64,000 nt of DNA from Homalodisca vitripennis (taxonomy: Eukaryota > Arthropoda > Insecta > Hemiptera > Cicadellidae): the NCBI RefSeq assembly GCF_021130785.1, contig NC_060211.1:120590501-120654500 (forward strand). Direction: 5' to 3'. The notes beneath the pieces were generated by a model that saw only the letters and a list, made by a program, of their open reading frames with translations, was not told where the DNA came from and made no database searches. This document shows positions 45,677-58,155 of the stretch, one piece after another. A program made the translations under genes and the position numbers. Every line of letters begins with the position of its first letter. Position 1 is the first letter of the stretch.

Positions 45677-46695
45677 ATACACATACATAATAAAACTAAT
45701 GGTTATTGTAGTTCAGAATTGAATATACTCATATTTTGGTACATTTATTATTTAATTTATTAGCTATACATCTTCGGTAATGTGTAAAATAACTAAACTG
45801 TATTTGTTCAACTTTATTTATAGTAAGTAAAATTTAAAATGCAAGAAAAATTTGGAATATTGTTGAAATGGAATTCGTTAAAAAACACTAAAGACTGATA
45901 AAAATACTATGTATGTTTCTGTAAAGCAACAACTCAAATTAGTATTATGTAATTTATACTAAACAAAGAACATGCATGGATCGTGTACTTAGAGATATGG
46001 CTGTCAAGGAAACCACTGGAAATGGCAGAGACTGGATGATTACTATAATATTACTATATTAAGAGAGTCAAGCACATCCGAGAATACCGAGACGAATGGA
46101 GACTTAAACGCTGGGTTAGCGCAGATTGAATGAAGACTTGAACGCTGGGTTAGGGTAGATCGCTCGCTAGCTCTATCGCAGAGGATCTATAAAAGAATTT
46201 ATTAATCCTGGTGGTCCTTATAAGGATAATGGAAAACTATGATCAAATTATTGCATTGTCATCAGTCCTTGATACGTATGCAAAGTTTCAAATTAATCAG
46301 ACTTCTGGAAATTGGTGAAAATTATGCTCAAAGTTTCCGTTACATAGATACAACCGAAGCTAATAAAAGCGTGTTAAAAAGTTGTGCCATCTATGATCGT
46401 TCAATTAAATTATAAGCCCATCTAGTTGCAAATAACTTTATCTTTTACTGTGAACTTATTTTGGTTATGTTTTAATAACATTATTTTATGAATATTTGTC
46501 TCGTATCTTTCTTAAAACTGTATTAAATAAATATAAAATCCTCTATCGTTTAATCATATCTAAATTCATTGTATTTCAAACTTCGTTGTATTTATGTTAA
46601 CAACATATTCCTCAATTTACATATATTTATAAACGAACAACTTTGCATTTTTTGACCTTAACTCAATGTAAGAAAATTTAGTTAGAAACTGGGAA
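45677..46695. other. AT-rich spacer with one small GC-richer patch
   Basis: Around 46080-46190 the phrase GAACGCTGGGTTAG occurs, repeated within 40 bases (ACTTAAACGCTGGGTTAGCG and ACTTGAACGCTGGGTTAGGG), a short direct duplication. Nothing else is recognised. Confidence 0.5.
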
Positions 46696-46699
46696 TTAA

Positions 46700-49600
46700 C
46701 TGCAGTGTCTACATATAACACATTCGCTAATAATAGTCACATGAGAACTCTGTGATATGTGTTTACCTACACTAGACACTGCGCTGCTCGGTATTTAGTG
46801 TTTACATTGTGTACTATAGCTTTGGTAGTGTTATATGTGATAACACGTTCTCTACTAATAGTCACAGGAGAACTCTGTGATATGTGTTTACCTACACTAG
46901 ACACTGCGCTGCTCGGTATTTAGTGTTTACATTGTGTACTATAGCTTTGGTAGTGTTATATGTGATAACACGTTCTCTACTAATAGTCACAGGAGAACTC
47001 TGCGATATGTGTGTACCTACACTAGACACTGAGCTGCCCGGTATTTAGTGTTTACATTGTGTACTATAGATTTGGTAGTGTTTTATGTTATAACACGTTC
47101 TCTACTAATACTCACAGGAGAACTCTGCGATACGTGTTTACCTCAACTATACACTGTGCTGCTCGGTATTTAGTGTTTACATTGTGTACTATAGATTTGG
47201 TATTGTCATATGTGATAACACGTTCTCTACTAATAGTCACAAGAGAAGTCTGTGTTATGTGTTTACCTACACTAGACACTGCGCTGCTCGGTATTTAGTG
47301 TTTACATTGTGTACTATAGCTTTGGTAGTGTTATATGTGATAACACGTTCTCTACTAATAGTCACAGGAGAACTCGGCGATACGTGTTTACCTACACTAG
47401 ACACTGCGCTGCTCGGTATTTAGTGTTTACATTGTGTACTATAGCTTTGGTATTGTCATATGTGATAACACGTTCTCTACTAATAGTCACAGGAGCAGTC
47501 TGTGTTATGTGTTTACCTACACTAGACACTGCGCTGCTCGGTATTTAGTGTTTACATTGTGTATTATAGCTTTGGTAGGGTTATATGTGATAACACGTTC
47601 TCTACTAATAGTCACAGGAGAACTCTGTGATATGTGTGTACCTACACTAGACACTGCGCTGCCCGGTATTTAGTGTTTACATTGTGTACTATAGTTTTGG
47701 GAGTGTTTTATGTTATAACACGTTCTCTACTAATAGTCACAGGAGACCTCTGCGATACGTGTTTACCTACACTAGACACTGCGCTGCTCGGTATTTAGTG
47801 TTTACATTGTGTACTATAGCTTTGGTAGTGTTATATGTGATAACACGTTCTCTACTAATAGTCACAAGGAGAACTCTCTGATATGTGTTTACCTACACTA
47901 GACACTGTGCTGCTCGGTATTTGGTGTTTACATTGTGTACTATAGGTTTGGTAGTGTTATATGTGATAACACGTTCTCTACTAATAGTCACAGGAGAACT
48001 CTGTGATATGTGTGTACCTACACTAGACACTGCGCTGCCCGGTATTTAGTGTTTACATTGTGTACTATAGATTTGGTAGTGTTTTATGTTATAACACGTT
48101 CTCTACTAATAGTCACAGGAGAACTCTGCGATACGTGTTTACCTACACTAGACACTGCGCTGCTCGGTATTTAGTGTTTACATTGTGTACTATAGCTTTG
48201 GTATTGTTATATGTGATAACACGTTCTCTACTAATAGTCACAGGAGAAGTCTGTGTTATGTGTTTACCTACACTAGACACTGCGCTGCTCGGTATTTAGT
48301 GTTTACATTGTGTACTATAGCTTTGGTAGTGTTATATGTGATAACACGTTCTCTACTAATAGTCACAGGAGAACTCTGTGATATGTGTTTACCTACACTA
48401 GACACTGCGCTGCTCGGTATTTAGTGTTTACATTGTGTACTATAGCTTTTGGTAGTGTTTTATGTTATAACACGTTCTCTACTAATAGTCACAGGAGACC
48501 TCTGCGATACGTGTTTACCTACACTAGACACTGCGCTGCTCGGTATTTAGTGTTTACATTGTGTACTATAGCTTTGGTAGTGTTATATGTTATAACACGT
48601 TCTCTACTAATAGTCACAGGAGAACTCTGCGATATGTGTTTACCTACACTAGACACTGCGCTGCTCGGTATTTAGTGTTTACATTGTGTACTATAGCTTT
48701 GGTAGTGTTATATGTGATAACACGTTCTCTACTAATAGTCACAGGAGAACTCTGTGATATGTGTTTACCTACACTAGACACTGCGCTGCTCGGTATTTAG
48801 TGTTTACATTGTGTACTATAGTTTTGGTAGTGTTTTATGTTATAACACGTTCTCTACTAATAGTCACAGGAGACTCTGCGATACGTGTTTACCTACACTA
48901 GACACTGTGCTGCTCGGTATTTAGTGTTTACATTGTGTACTATAGTTTTGGTAGTGTTTTATGTTATAAGACGTTCTCTACTAATAGTCACAGGAGACCT
49001 CTGCGATACGTGTTTACCTACACTAGACACTGCGCTGCTCGGTATTTAGTGTTTACATTGTGTACTATAGCTTTGGTAGTGTTATATGTTATAACACGTT
49101 CTCTACTAATAGTCACAAGAGAACTCTCTGATATGTGTTTACCTACACTAGACACTGTGCTGCTCGGTATTTGGTGTTTACATTGTGTACTATAGGTTTG
49201 GTAGTGTTATATGTGATAACACGTTCTCTACTAATAGTCACAGGAGAACTCTGTGATATGTGTGTACCTACACTAGACACTGCGCTGCCCGGTATTTAGT
49301 GTTTACATTGTGTACTATAGATTTGGTAGTGTTTTATGTTATAACACGTTCTCTACTAATAGTCACAGGAGAACTCTGCGATACGTGTTTACCTCAACTA
49401 TACACTGTGCTGCTCGGTATTTAGTGTTTACATTGTGTACTATACATTTGGTATTGTCATATGTGATAACACGTTCTCTACTAATAGTCACAGGAGAAGC
49501 TTGTGTTGTGTGTTTACCTACACTAGACACTGCGCTGCTCGGTATTTAGTGTTTACATTGTGTATTATAGCTTTGGTAGTGTTATATGTGATAACACGTT

Positions 49601-52600
49601 CTCTACTAATAGTCACAGGAGAACTCGGTGATATGTGTTTACCTACACTAGACACTGTGCTGCTCGGTATTTAGTGTTTACATTGTGTACTATAGCTTTG
49701 GTAGTGTTATATGTTATAACACGTTCTCTACTAATAGTCACAAGAGAACTCTCTGATATGTGTTTACCTACACTAGACACTGTGCTGCTCGGTATTTGGT
49801 GTTTACATTGTGTACTATAGGTTTGGTAGTGTTTTATGTTATAACACGTTCTCTACTAATAGTCACAGGAGAACTCTGCGATACGTGTTAACCTCAACTA
49901 TACACTGTGCTGCTCGGTATTTAGTGTTTACATTGTGTACTATACATTTGGTATTGTCATATGTGATAACACGTTCTCTACTAATAGTCACAGGAGAAGT
50001 CTGTGTTATGTGTTTACCTACACTAGACACTGCGCTGCTCGGTATTTAGTGTTTACATTGTGTATTATAGCTTTGGTAGTGTTATATGTGATAACACGCT
50101 CTCTACTAATAGTCACAGGAGAACTCGGTGATATGTGTTTACCTACACTAGACACTGCGCTGCTCGGTATTTAGTGTTTACATTGTGTATTATAGCTTTG
50201 GTAGTGTTATATGTGATATCACGTTCTCTACTAATAGTCACAGGAGACCTCTGCGATACGTGTTTACCTCAACTAGACACTGTGCTGCTCGGTATTTAGT
50301 GTTTACATTGTGTACTATAGCTTTGGTAGTGTTATATGTGATAACACATTCTCTACTAATAGTCACAGGAGAATTCTGCGATACGTGTTTACCTATACTA
50401 GACACTGCGTTGCTCGGTATTTAGTGTTTACATTGTGTACTATAGCTATGGTAGTGTTATATGTGATAACACATTCTCTACTAATAGTCACAGGAGAACT
50501 CTGTGATATGTTTTTTACCTCAACTAGACACTGCGCTGCTCGGTATTTAGTGTTTACATTGTGTACTATTGCTTTGGTAGTGTTATATGTGATAACACAT
50601 TCTCTACTAATAGTCGCAGGAGAACTCTGTGATATGTGTTTACCTACACTAGACACTGTGCTGCTCGGTATTTAGTGTTTACATTGTGTACTATTGCTTT
50701 GGTAGTGTTATATGTGATAACACATTCTCTACTAATAGTCGCAGGAGAACTCTGTGATATGTGTTTACCTACACTAGACACTGCGCTGCCCGGTATTTAG
50801 TGTTTACATTGTGTACTATAGCTTTGGTAGTGTTATATGTGATAACACGTTCTCTACTAATAGTCACAAGAGAACTCTCTGATATGTGTTTACCTCAACT
50901 AGACACTGCGCTGCTCGGTATTTAGTGTTTACATTGTGTACTATAGCTTTGGTAGTGGTATATGTGATAACACGTTCTCTACTAATAGTCGCAGGAGAAC
51001 TCTGTGGTATGTGTGTACCTACACTAGACACTGCGCTGCCCGGTATTTAGTGTTTACATTGTGTACTATAGATTTGGTAGTGTTTTATGTTATAACACGT
51101 TCTCTACTAATAGTCACAGGAGAACTCTGCGATACGTGTTTACCTCAACTATACACTGTGCTGCTCGGTATTTAGTGTTTACATTGTGTACTATACATTT
51201 GGTATTGTCATATGTGATAACACGTTCTCTACTAATAGTCACAGGAGAAGTCTGTGTTATGTGTTTACCTACACTAGACACTGCGCTGCTCGGTATTTAG
51301 TGTTTACATTGTGTATTATAGCTTTGGTAGTGTTATATGTGATATCACGTTCTCTACTAATAGTCACAGGAGAACTCGGTGATATGTGTTTACCTACACT
51401 AGACACTGCGCTGCCCGGTATTTAGTGTTTACATTGTGTACTATAACTTTGGTAGTGTTATATGTGATAACACGTTCTCTACTAATAGTCACAGGAGAAC
51501 TCTGCGATACGTGTTTACCTCAACTATACACTGTGCTGCTCGGTATTTAGTGTTTACATTGTGTACTATTGCTTTGGTAGTGTTATATGTGATAACACGT
51601 TCTCTACTAATAGTCACAGGAGAAGTCTGTGTTATGTGTTTACCTACAGTAGACACTGCGCTGCTCGGTATTTAGTGTTTACATTGTGTATTATAGCTTT
51701 GGTAGTGTTATATGTGATAACACGTTCTCTACTAATAGTCACAGTAGAACTCGGCGATATGTGTTTACCTACACTAGACACTGCGCTGCCCGGTATTTAG
51801 TGTTTACATTGTGTACTATAGCTTTGGTAGTGTTATATGTGATAACACGTTCTCTACTAATAGTCACAGGAGACCTCTGCGATACGTGTTTACCTCAACT
51901 AGACACTGTGCTGCTCGGTATTTAGTGTTTACATTGTGTACTATAGCTTTGGTAGTGTTATATGTGATAACACATTCTCTACTAATAGTCACAGGAGAAC
52001 TCTGCGATACGTGTTTACCTATACTAGACACTGCGCTGCTCGGTATTTAGTGTTTACATTGTGTACTATAGCTTTGGTAGTGTTATATGTGATAACACAT
52101 TCTCTACTAATAGTCACAGGAGAACTCTGTGATATGTTTTTTACCTCAACTAGACACTGCGCTGCTCGGTATTTAGTGTTTACATTGTGTATTATAGCTT
52201 TGGTTGTGTTATATGTGATAACACATTCTCTACTAATAGTCACAGGAGAACTCTGTGATATGTGTTTACCTACACTAGACACTGTGCTGCTCGGTATTTA
52301 GTGTTTACATTGTGTACTATTGCTTTGGTAGTGTTATATGTGATAACACATTCTCTACTAATAGTCGCAGGAGAACTCTGTGATATGTTTTTACCTACAC
52401 TAGACACTGCGCTGCCCGGTATTTAGTGTTTACATTGTGTACTATAGCTTTGGTAGTGTTATATGTGATAACACGTTCTCTACTAATAGTCACAAGAGAA
52501 CTCTCTGATATGTGTTTACCTCAACTAGACACTGCGCTGCTCGGTATTTAGTGTTTACATTGTGTACTATAGCTTTGGTAGTGTTATATGTGATAACACG

Positions 52601-52850
52601 TTCTCTACTAATAGTCGCAGGAGAACTCTGTGATATGTGTTTACCTACACTAGACACTGTGCTGCTCGGTATTTAGTGTTTACATTGTGTACTTTTGCTT
52701 TGGTAGTGTTATATGTGATAACACGTTCTCTACTAATAGTCGCAGGAGAACTCTGTGATATGTGTTTACCTACACTAGACACTGCGCTGCCCGGTATTTA
52801 GTGTTAACATTGTGTAATATAGCTATATTATTGTACATGTATAACACATT
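46700..52850. repeat. 125-bp satellite array, about 49 units
   Basis: A unit of 125 bases repeats without interruption. Each unit carries TAGTCACAGGAGAACTCTGT, GTGTTTACCTACACTAGACA, CTGCTCGGTATTTAGTGTTT, ACATTGTGTACTATAGCTTT and GTGTTATATGTGATAACACG. The first GTGATATG start is at 46752 and the last at 52754, exactly 48 periods allowing for two 1-bp indels. The CGGTATTTAGTGTTTACATTG part is almost invariant; the parts around GATATGTG and TTTACCTACAC vary. Because 125 is not a multiple of three, each frame meets a stop every 1-2 units. The many similar 79-codon frames are therefore produced by the repeat and are not a gene family. The edge units are degenerate. Confidence 0.98.
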
Positions 52851-52975
52851 AATGGTCTCTGGTGTTAGTGTGCGTGTGTGTGTGTTTATGTGTGTGTGTC
52901 AATATTAGACACTGCGCTGCTTTTTATTCAGTGTTATCATTGTGTACTATAGCTATAGAGGTGTCCAATGAACTA
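52851..52975. repeat. Degenerate terminal satellite unit with (GT)n
   Basis: A GTGCGTGTGTGTGTGTTTAT stretch is followed by a recognisable but diverged unit: ATTAGACACTGCGCTGCT, TTCAGTGTTATCATTGTGTA and CTATAGCTATAG. Confidence 0.8.
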
Positions 52976-54788
52976 AAAATTTTAATGCTTCACTGACAAT
53001 GATTTTACACGACGAAGTGCAACATGTTTGTTTGCTGTATTCTGTCACTGGCAGTAAGTTGTTTACCGCTAACATCTCAACTCTACTCATATATAGTCTC
53101 GATTGTCACAATTTATAGAACTATCTTCGCAAATACTCCTACAATGTCCATTATACCGTGATGATATGAGATGTATTTTCTTTTAAATAATTCTTATAAA
53201 AACTGAACTCACTGAAGATCTGAACTGAACTCTTTATTGGAAATAAATGCTTAAAATTCACTGCAAGTACGTTACGTTATGTCTTTAGAAGGAACTTCTG
53301 TTAAATTTGTTTTTTATTATTGTAATGAACACAAAAGTTAAAACATTTCTTTTTAGTGGCTTAAAATTTAAAGAGATGTCCGATAATTAAAATTAATTAC
53401 GCTTATATGGTTCAATTCAAACTACCTATAGGTATAAGGCAGAGCGTTTGGAATATTATGGTTATCTATTATAATTCATTCATTTTAAGATCGATTTTCT
53501 AATGTCATATATATTATTCCCCATAATTGTCATGATTATCATTGTTTAGTATTTCATATTGATTAAATAAATATTTTGTTTCTTCACCTTGGTTTTGCTA
53601 TACTGAAATTACGCCTAATATTTGTGTTTATTGTAGAGGTAGATTTATACATAAATTCAATATAAAGTTTTCATTAAACATGATGTATTATTCCTTTTTT
53701 CATAACTTTATTCATTCTTGATATTTTGGCAGTTTTACCCATAATTAGTTTACAATTGGTTTATACATCGATTAAAAGTGCCTGGAGTATTGAAATCTTT
53801 AAAAATTATTAATGAAAATTATTAAATTCATTAGATATTTTTCTAAAGATTGCCTCTTTGACTTGCTTTGTGCATAGCATATTCGTATATTAAAGAAATA
53901 CGTAAAGAATTACGTTTTAAGTTAAAGAATTATTATGATACTTACATTTGAAGAATAGGGTAGATTTCAATCCGCAAAAGTTATTGTTATACTTTTTGTA
54001 ACATCTTTATTTTTTGTAACGTTGGCAAATGTACGAAATCCTCATATCCTGCCAAATTCTAGCATAATGAACCGAGATATTGTAGTTCATTCTTAATATT
54101 TTTAGAAAAATAAACGTTTTTTAGTTTAATATCAGATAAAATACTAATATAAATCAAACACCTTATTTATTACATTTTTTATAACAGAATTATACGGAGT
54201 ATAGAAAATATAAGTCTAAACGTGACATTATATTCTGGATTTTTCAGTTATAAATGATTAATATGAAACACGAGTAGGTCATAAAATAAACACACGGGTG
54301 AAAGTGTAACCATAAATCAAGGTCTAGTGACAACACAATTATTTGTGTGAGCTGAGGCACGTACATCGCTGTGATTTTAGTTAGTCATATTTACTCGTAT
54401 GTCTTGTGTCAAGACGTATCTACCTACAAATTACCTTGGAATCTATTTTTCTAAACATTCTAAACTTAGACTATTAGTAATGTTTATTCAAAACACGTTT
54501 ATGCATAGTCATTAAATTCATTAATAACTAGGCAATTAGTTACATTCTTCCACCTTAATAAGATAAATATAGATAACAAATTTGTACCTAATTTTAAACC
54601 GTACAGTCTATAATGTTGTGATATGTGACACATTTCAGAACTAGTTTCGTCCAATACTTTTCATTTCCATACCTACTATTAAAGTTAAGTTGGAATTATA
54701 GTGTATGTATATTTATATATTTCTTCTTCAGAAAAGTTTCACACTCAGTGAATTGTAACAATTATTTTGGAGGTTCCATGTTTGATAT

Positions 54789-54790
<2 letters not shown>
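52976..54790. other. AT-rich spacer, nothing recognised
   Basis: No gene or repeat is supported. Confidence 0.5.

Positions 54791-54840
<50 letters not shown>
54791..54840. repeat. (TA)n microsatellite at a Helitron 5' end
   Basis: TA alternation runs up to the TC-start of the Helitron-type element at 54844. Confidence 0.95.
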
Positions 54841-54843
<3 letters not shown>

Positions 54844-54844
<1 letters not shown>

Positions 54845-55766
54845 CTATATATATAAAAATGAATGTTTGTATGTTTGTCCTTTATGGAATCGTGAACTAT
54901 TGGACCGATCATGATGAAAATTTGTACGTATATGTATTTTTCCACGGAGAAGGTTTATAAGCTATGCCCATCCCTTTCCCGATTCAGGATTCCGCCCCAC
55001 TGGTTACAGAAATACCCATAAGAAATGCATTGCAGCAAACATATGTTAACGTCTTTTCAAATTTTTAATCAGCTGTTCTTTGTAAACATATATTACACTT
55101 ATAGTTTTAAAGCATAGAGTAAGCTTAAGAGAAACGAAAAATTTTGTTTAAACTGTTTTTGCAATCACTGTTAAACATAGACTTTACTATCCAGATAATA
55201 CAATTCAAATTTGACGTAAAAATTCACCTTTAACTGCAATATTTATTTAATATATACCATGCTCATGCTTGATCAGAAGAGTAATGCAGATATCATAATT
55301 ACTATCTTACGTTGGCTACAAATATAAAGAATGTTATAAAATCAACCTTAGTTGTTTTTTTTGACAGAAGTATGGTTCTCAAAACTCCGTGTGTACATAT
55401 TATCTCGATCGAGACAACAAAGCAAGCTCAATCGTGGCATCGGAGATATAACTAATTTAATCTAAAATTTATTATAGTAAAAAAAAAAATTTACTAAGTA
55501 ATATAAGGACTTCGGTTCTTAAGATTTGCGTGCGAAGCCGTGGGTAACAGCTAGATAGAGGCAGGAATATGGTACATACCTTCATAATACGCCCAAGAGG
55601 CTCACGATGGAACGACTATCAATTATCTCAGCAATGTTTAGAATGTGATAGAAAAAGAATAAGTGAATATAGTGTACTGTTTTCAACGGGAAATTGCGTG
55701 CGAAGCCGCGGGCAACTTTTGCAAAAAATTATTGAAATGCGCAGCAAAGCGCGCCGGGCCCGCTAG
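54844..55766 (+). mobile_element. Non-autonomous Helitron-type element H1
   Basis: It begins TCTATATATATAAAAATGAA directly after an A, then GTTTGTATGTTTGTCC and a TTGGACCGATCATGATGAAA phrase, both common at insect Helitron 5' ends. It ends GCGCGCCGGGCCCGCTAG directly before a T. TC at the 5' end, CTAG (CTRR) at the 3' end after a GC-rich hairpin-prone stretch, and insertion between A and T without a target-site duplication are the Helitron hallmarks. A second, older-looking internal end (GCGAAGCCGTGGGTAACAGC then TAG at 55554) suggests a nested or tandem terminus. No coding frame is supported. Confidence 0.7.
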
Positions 55767-55767
55767 T

Positions 55768-56261
55768 ATATATATATAAATTAATGTTTGTGTGTTTGTC
55801 CTTTATAGACTCAGAAACTATTTGACCCATCGTTATAAAAATTTGTATTTATATGTATTTTTCCACGTAGAAGGCTTATATGCTATGCCCATTGATGTAA
55901 CTCACCACCAGGAGGCGCTGCAAAATATATAAGTTATCAAAGCGCCTGCACATTGTAAACTACAATTACGAGATACGAGTTGTGTATAATAACCACACAC
56001 TATGTGAAGGCGATAAGTTTTTATGGATATTTGTCTTTCAAATGAATTTCTGTTTGGCCTTATAGCTTGAATGTTAGACCACTTTATTATTAAGTACATG
56101 TACGTGTACAATGGCTGTAAACATACACTTTTGGCAGATTTTCTTGATAGTGTCAACAAGGTATACTCTAACCGGCGTTGAGAATATAATTCACTTGAAC
56201 CAGCAGTGCTCATACACGAGCAAAGCTTAAAAAAGCGTGCGTATCCGCGGGGAAAAGCTAG
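55768..56261 (+). mobile_element. Non-autonomous Helitron-type element H2
   Basis: Directly follows H1. It shares the 5' phrases TTAATGTTTGTGTGTTTGTC, TTTGTATTTATATGTATTTT and CTTATATGCTATGCCCAT with H1 (54851-54970), then carries different internal sequence. It ends TATCCGCGGGGAAAAGCTAG before a T. The expected TC start is lost in the TA run. The minus-strand frame at 55902-56213 lies in the unique interior and matches nothing I know. Confidence 0.65.
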
Positions 56262-58097
56262 TTTAATATAAAACTACGCAACCCTTATACAAAGGAACGG
56301 AAATTAAATGATCATATGATATAAATCAACTATCCAGCTGATTAAGTGGCTCAACAAAAGATTTAAAGGTGCTCTCACGCTGCTTTCTTTCTTATAAAGG
56401 CTAACTTATGTGGTTTTTACTTGCTGCTAGCAAGGCCAATGGTATTTCAGAGCATTAATTCTGATAACAGGCACAGCACTGCTGTTTAGTACGCCTATAA
56501 GGAAAACTGTAGGATTTATTGGAGTGTGGTACTCAATAAATTAAATGGTCTAGGCACACTACTAGCCATGCTATAAAAGTAAGGCACACTACTTTTTGCC
56601 GCTCATTCCTTGCGACTGTCAAAGTACTTTTCGTTCTAGATATACTATGATATATCGTATTAGATTCACGGTTTACAGAAAACAAAGGATAAAAATCTTT
56701 CATTAAAAATCACAGGGAGGACCAAGTGTTTTTAGGAATGAGCGTACACTCCCTTCTACACCCCCCTCAATTACTTATAACTAACTGACCGCATGCCTAA
56801 ACCTCATATGTAGTTTGTTGTATTATCGTAAATGGATATATTTGACGAAATTAAATTAATTATTTAACTTTCAATTTTTCACCCTTAAGACGCGTCCCAT
56901 CAATCAATAACCTTCAGGTATCCACACTGTTGAGTTTCGTTTGAGGATATTTGTAAAAAAACCAAGTACACTACACTCTTACATGTAAATAACGTGTCAA
57001 CGTGATATTTTTGAAAGTCATATCAAAATCCCCACAATAGACATGCATGTTATTTACCTAATTAGGATTGCTATACGTTTTAGAACCAAACCGTATCCCC
57101 AGAGAAGGTGATTTAAATCTCGTGCCTCACCGCTCCTTATGGATGGCAGCTCGCAGTAATGAACGACTCATCTCCACATCAGATTTAAGAATACCGCACA
57201 TATCTTCACTCATCTCCATAACCCTTTTCACGTTTCAATGGTCGTATGTAAGTGAAACAATTATCTATTTATATCCGTTTTCGAAAATTATAAACTCCTA
57301 AAACTCATTTTATTTACAATGTCTTACCAAATAAAACAAAACTATGATACTGTAATATTTAAGTTCCTTTTCATTTAACTGGGTATGTACAGTCATTAAA
57401 AATATTCAAACTTTGTTTCAGGTTAGAGATTGTCCTATTTATAAATAGTTGTTGATAGTAAAATATGTAGTTTATTAAGTACATTTATAGCAATACAAAA
57501 TGACTAAGATGATACCTACAGGAAGTAATAAATGGTGATATAAATACATCTATAAATATATAAATGTAATTTTATGCTATTAATATTAACTTTTCGTGTT
57601 AAAATTGCTAAACATTTAATTAAATATAATGTCATTGATTACTTTCAAAATAACAGATATGTTTTAATATCAACTAAACTTACAACATTGTTGTCAACCA
57701 CCCTTAAATCTTAATATGGCATTGATGAATAGTACGAGTTGTTTTTGATTAATAGCACGATATTGAATAATTATTTTAGTACAACGTTGTTATTTATGAT
57801 TTATTCGCCTTATCTAAATGAATTTATAACACGAATGATTCAAAGTAATAACAATGGTTTTACTAACTACAGACTAAAAACCATAAATATTGTAAGGAAT
57901 GGGACAAGTCCTGCAATGTTCCACCACTACAGGCAACTCAGACATGACTGACCTTTAAAACTAACTTCTGAGGGCCATCATAGAAACGTGCTCTGTACGT
58001 TCGGAATGGGTTTAGTCTGCAGCAGTTATGAATTGGCGTAAGGTTTTATAACTATATGAAAACTTACCATTAGCGTAGTTTTAAAATTATCTGCCTT

Positions 58098-58098
<1 letters not shown>
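56262..58098. other. AT-rich spacer, nothing recognised
   Basis: Frames at 57068-57301 and 57739-57951 have no motif. No gene is supported. Confidence 0.5.

Positions 58099-58152
<54 letters not shown>
58099..58152. repeat. (TA)n microsatellite at a Helitron 5' end
   Basis: A slightly interrupted TA tract ends at the TC start of element H3. Confidence 0.9.

Positions 58153-58155
<3 letters not shown>

Noticed and set aside
47059..52301. Dozens of similar 79- to 121-codon frames starting M-Y-Y, resembling a tandem protein family
   Set aside because: They follow the 125-bp period exactly, overlap each other in shifting registers and end at the same satellite stop. They are products of the repeat.
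46700..52850. CRISPR-like array
   Set aside because: Units are contiguous with no unique spacers, the repeat is 125 bases, and the context is eukaryotic.
55902..56213. 103-codon minus-strand frame inside Helitron element H2
   Set aside because: No motif, no conserved relation to H1, and it lies in the non-coding interior of a non-autonomous element.
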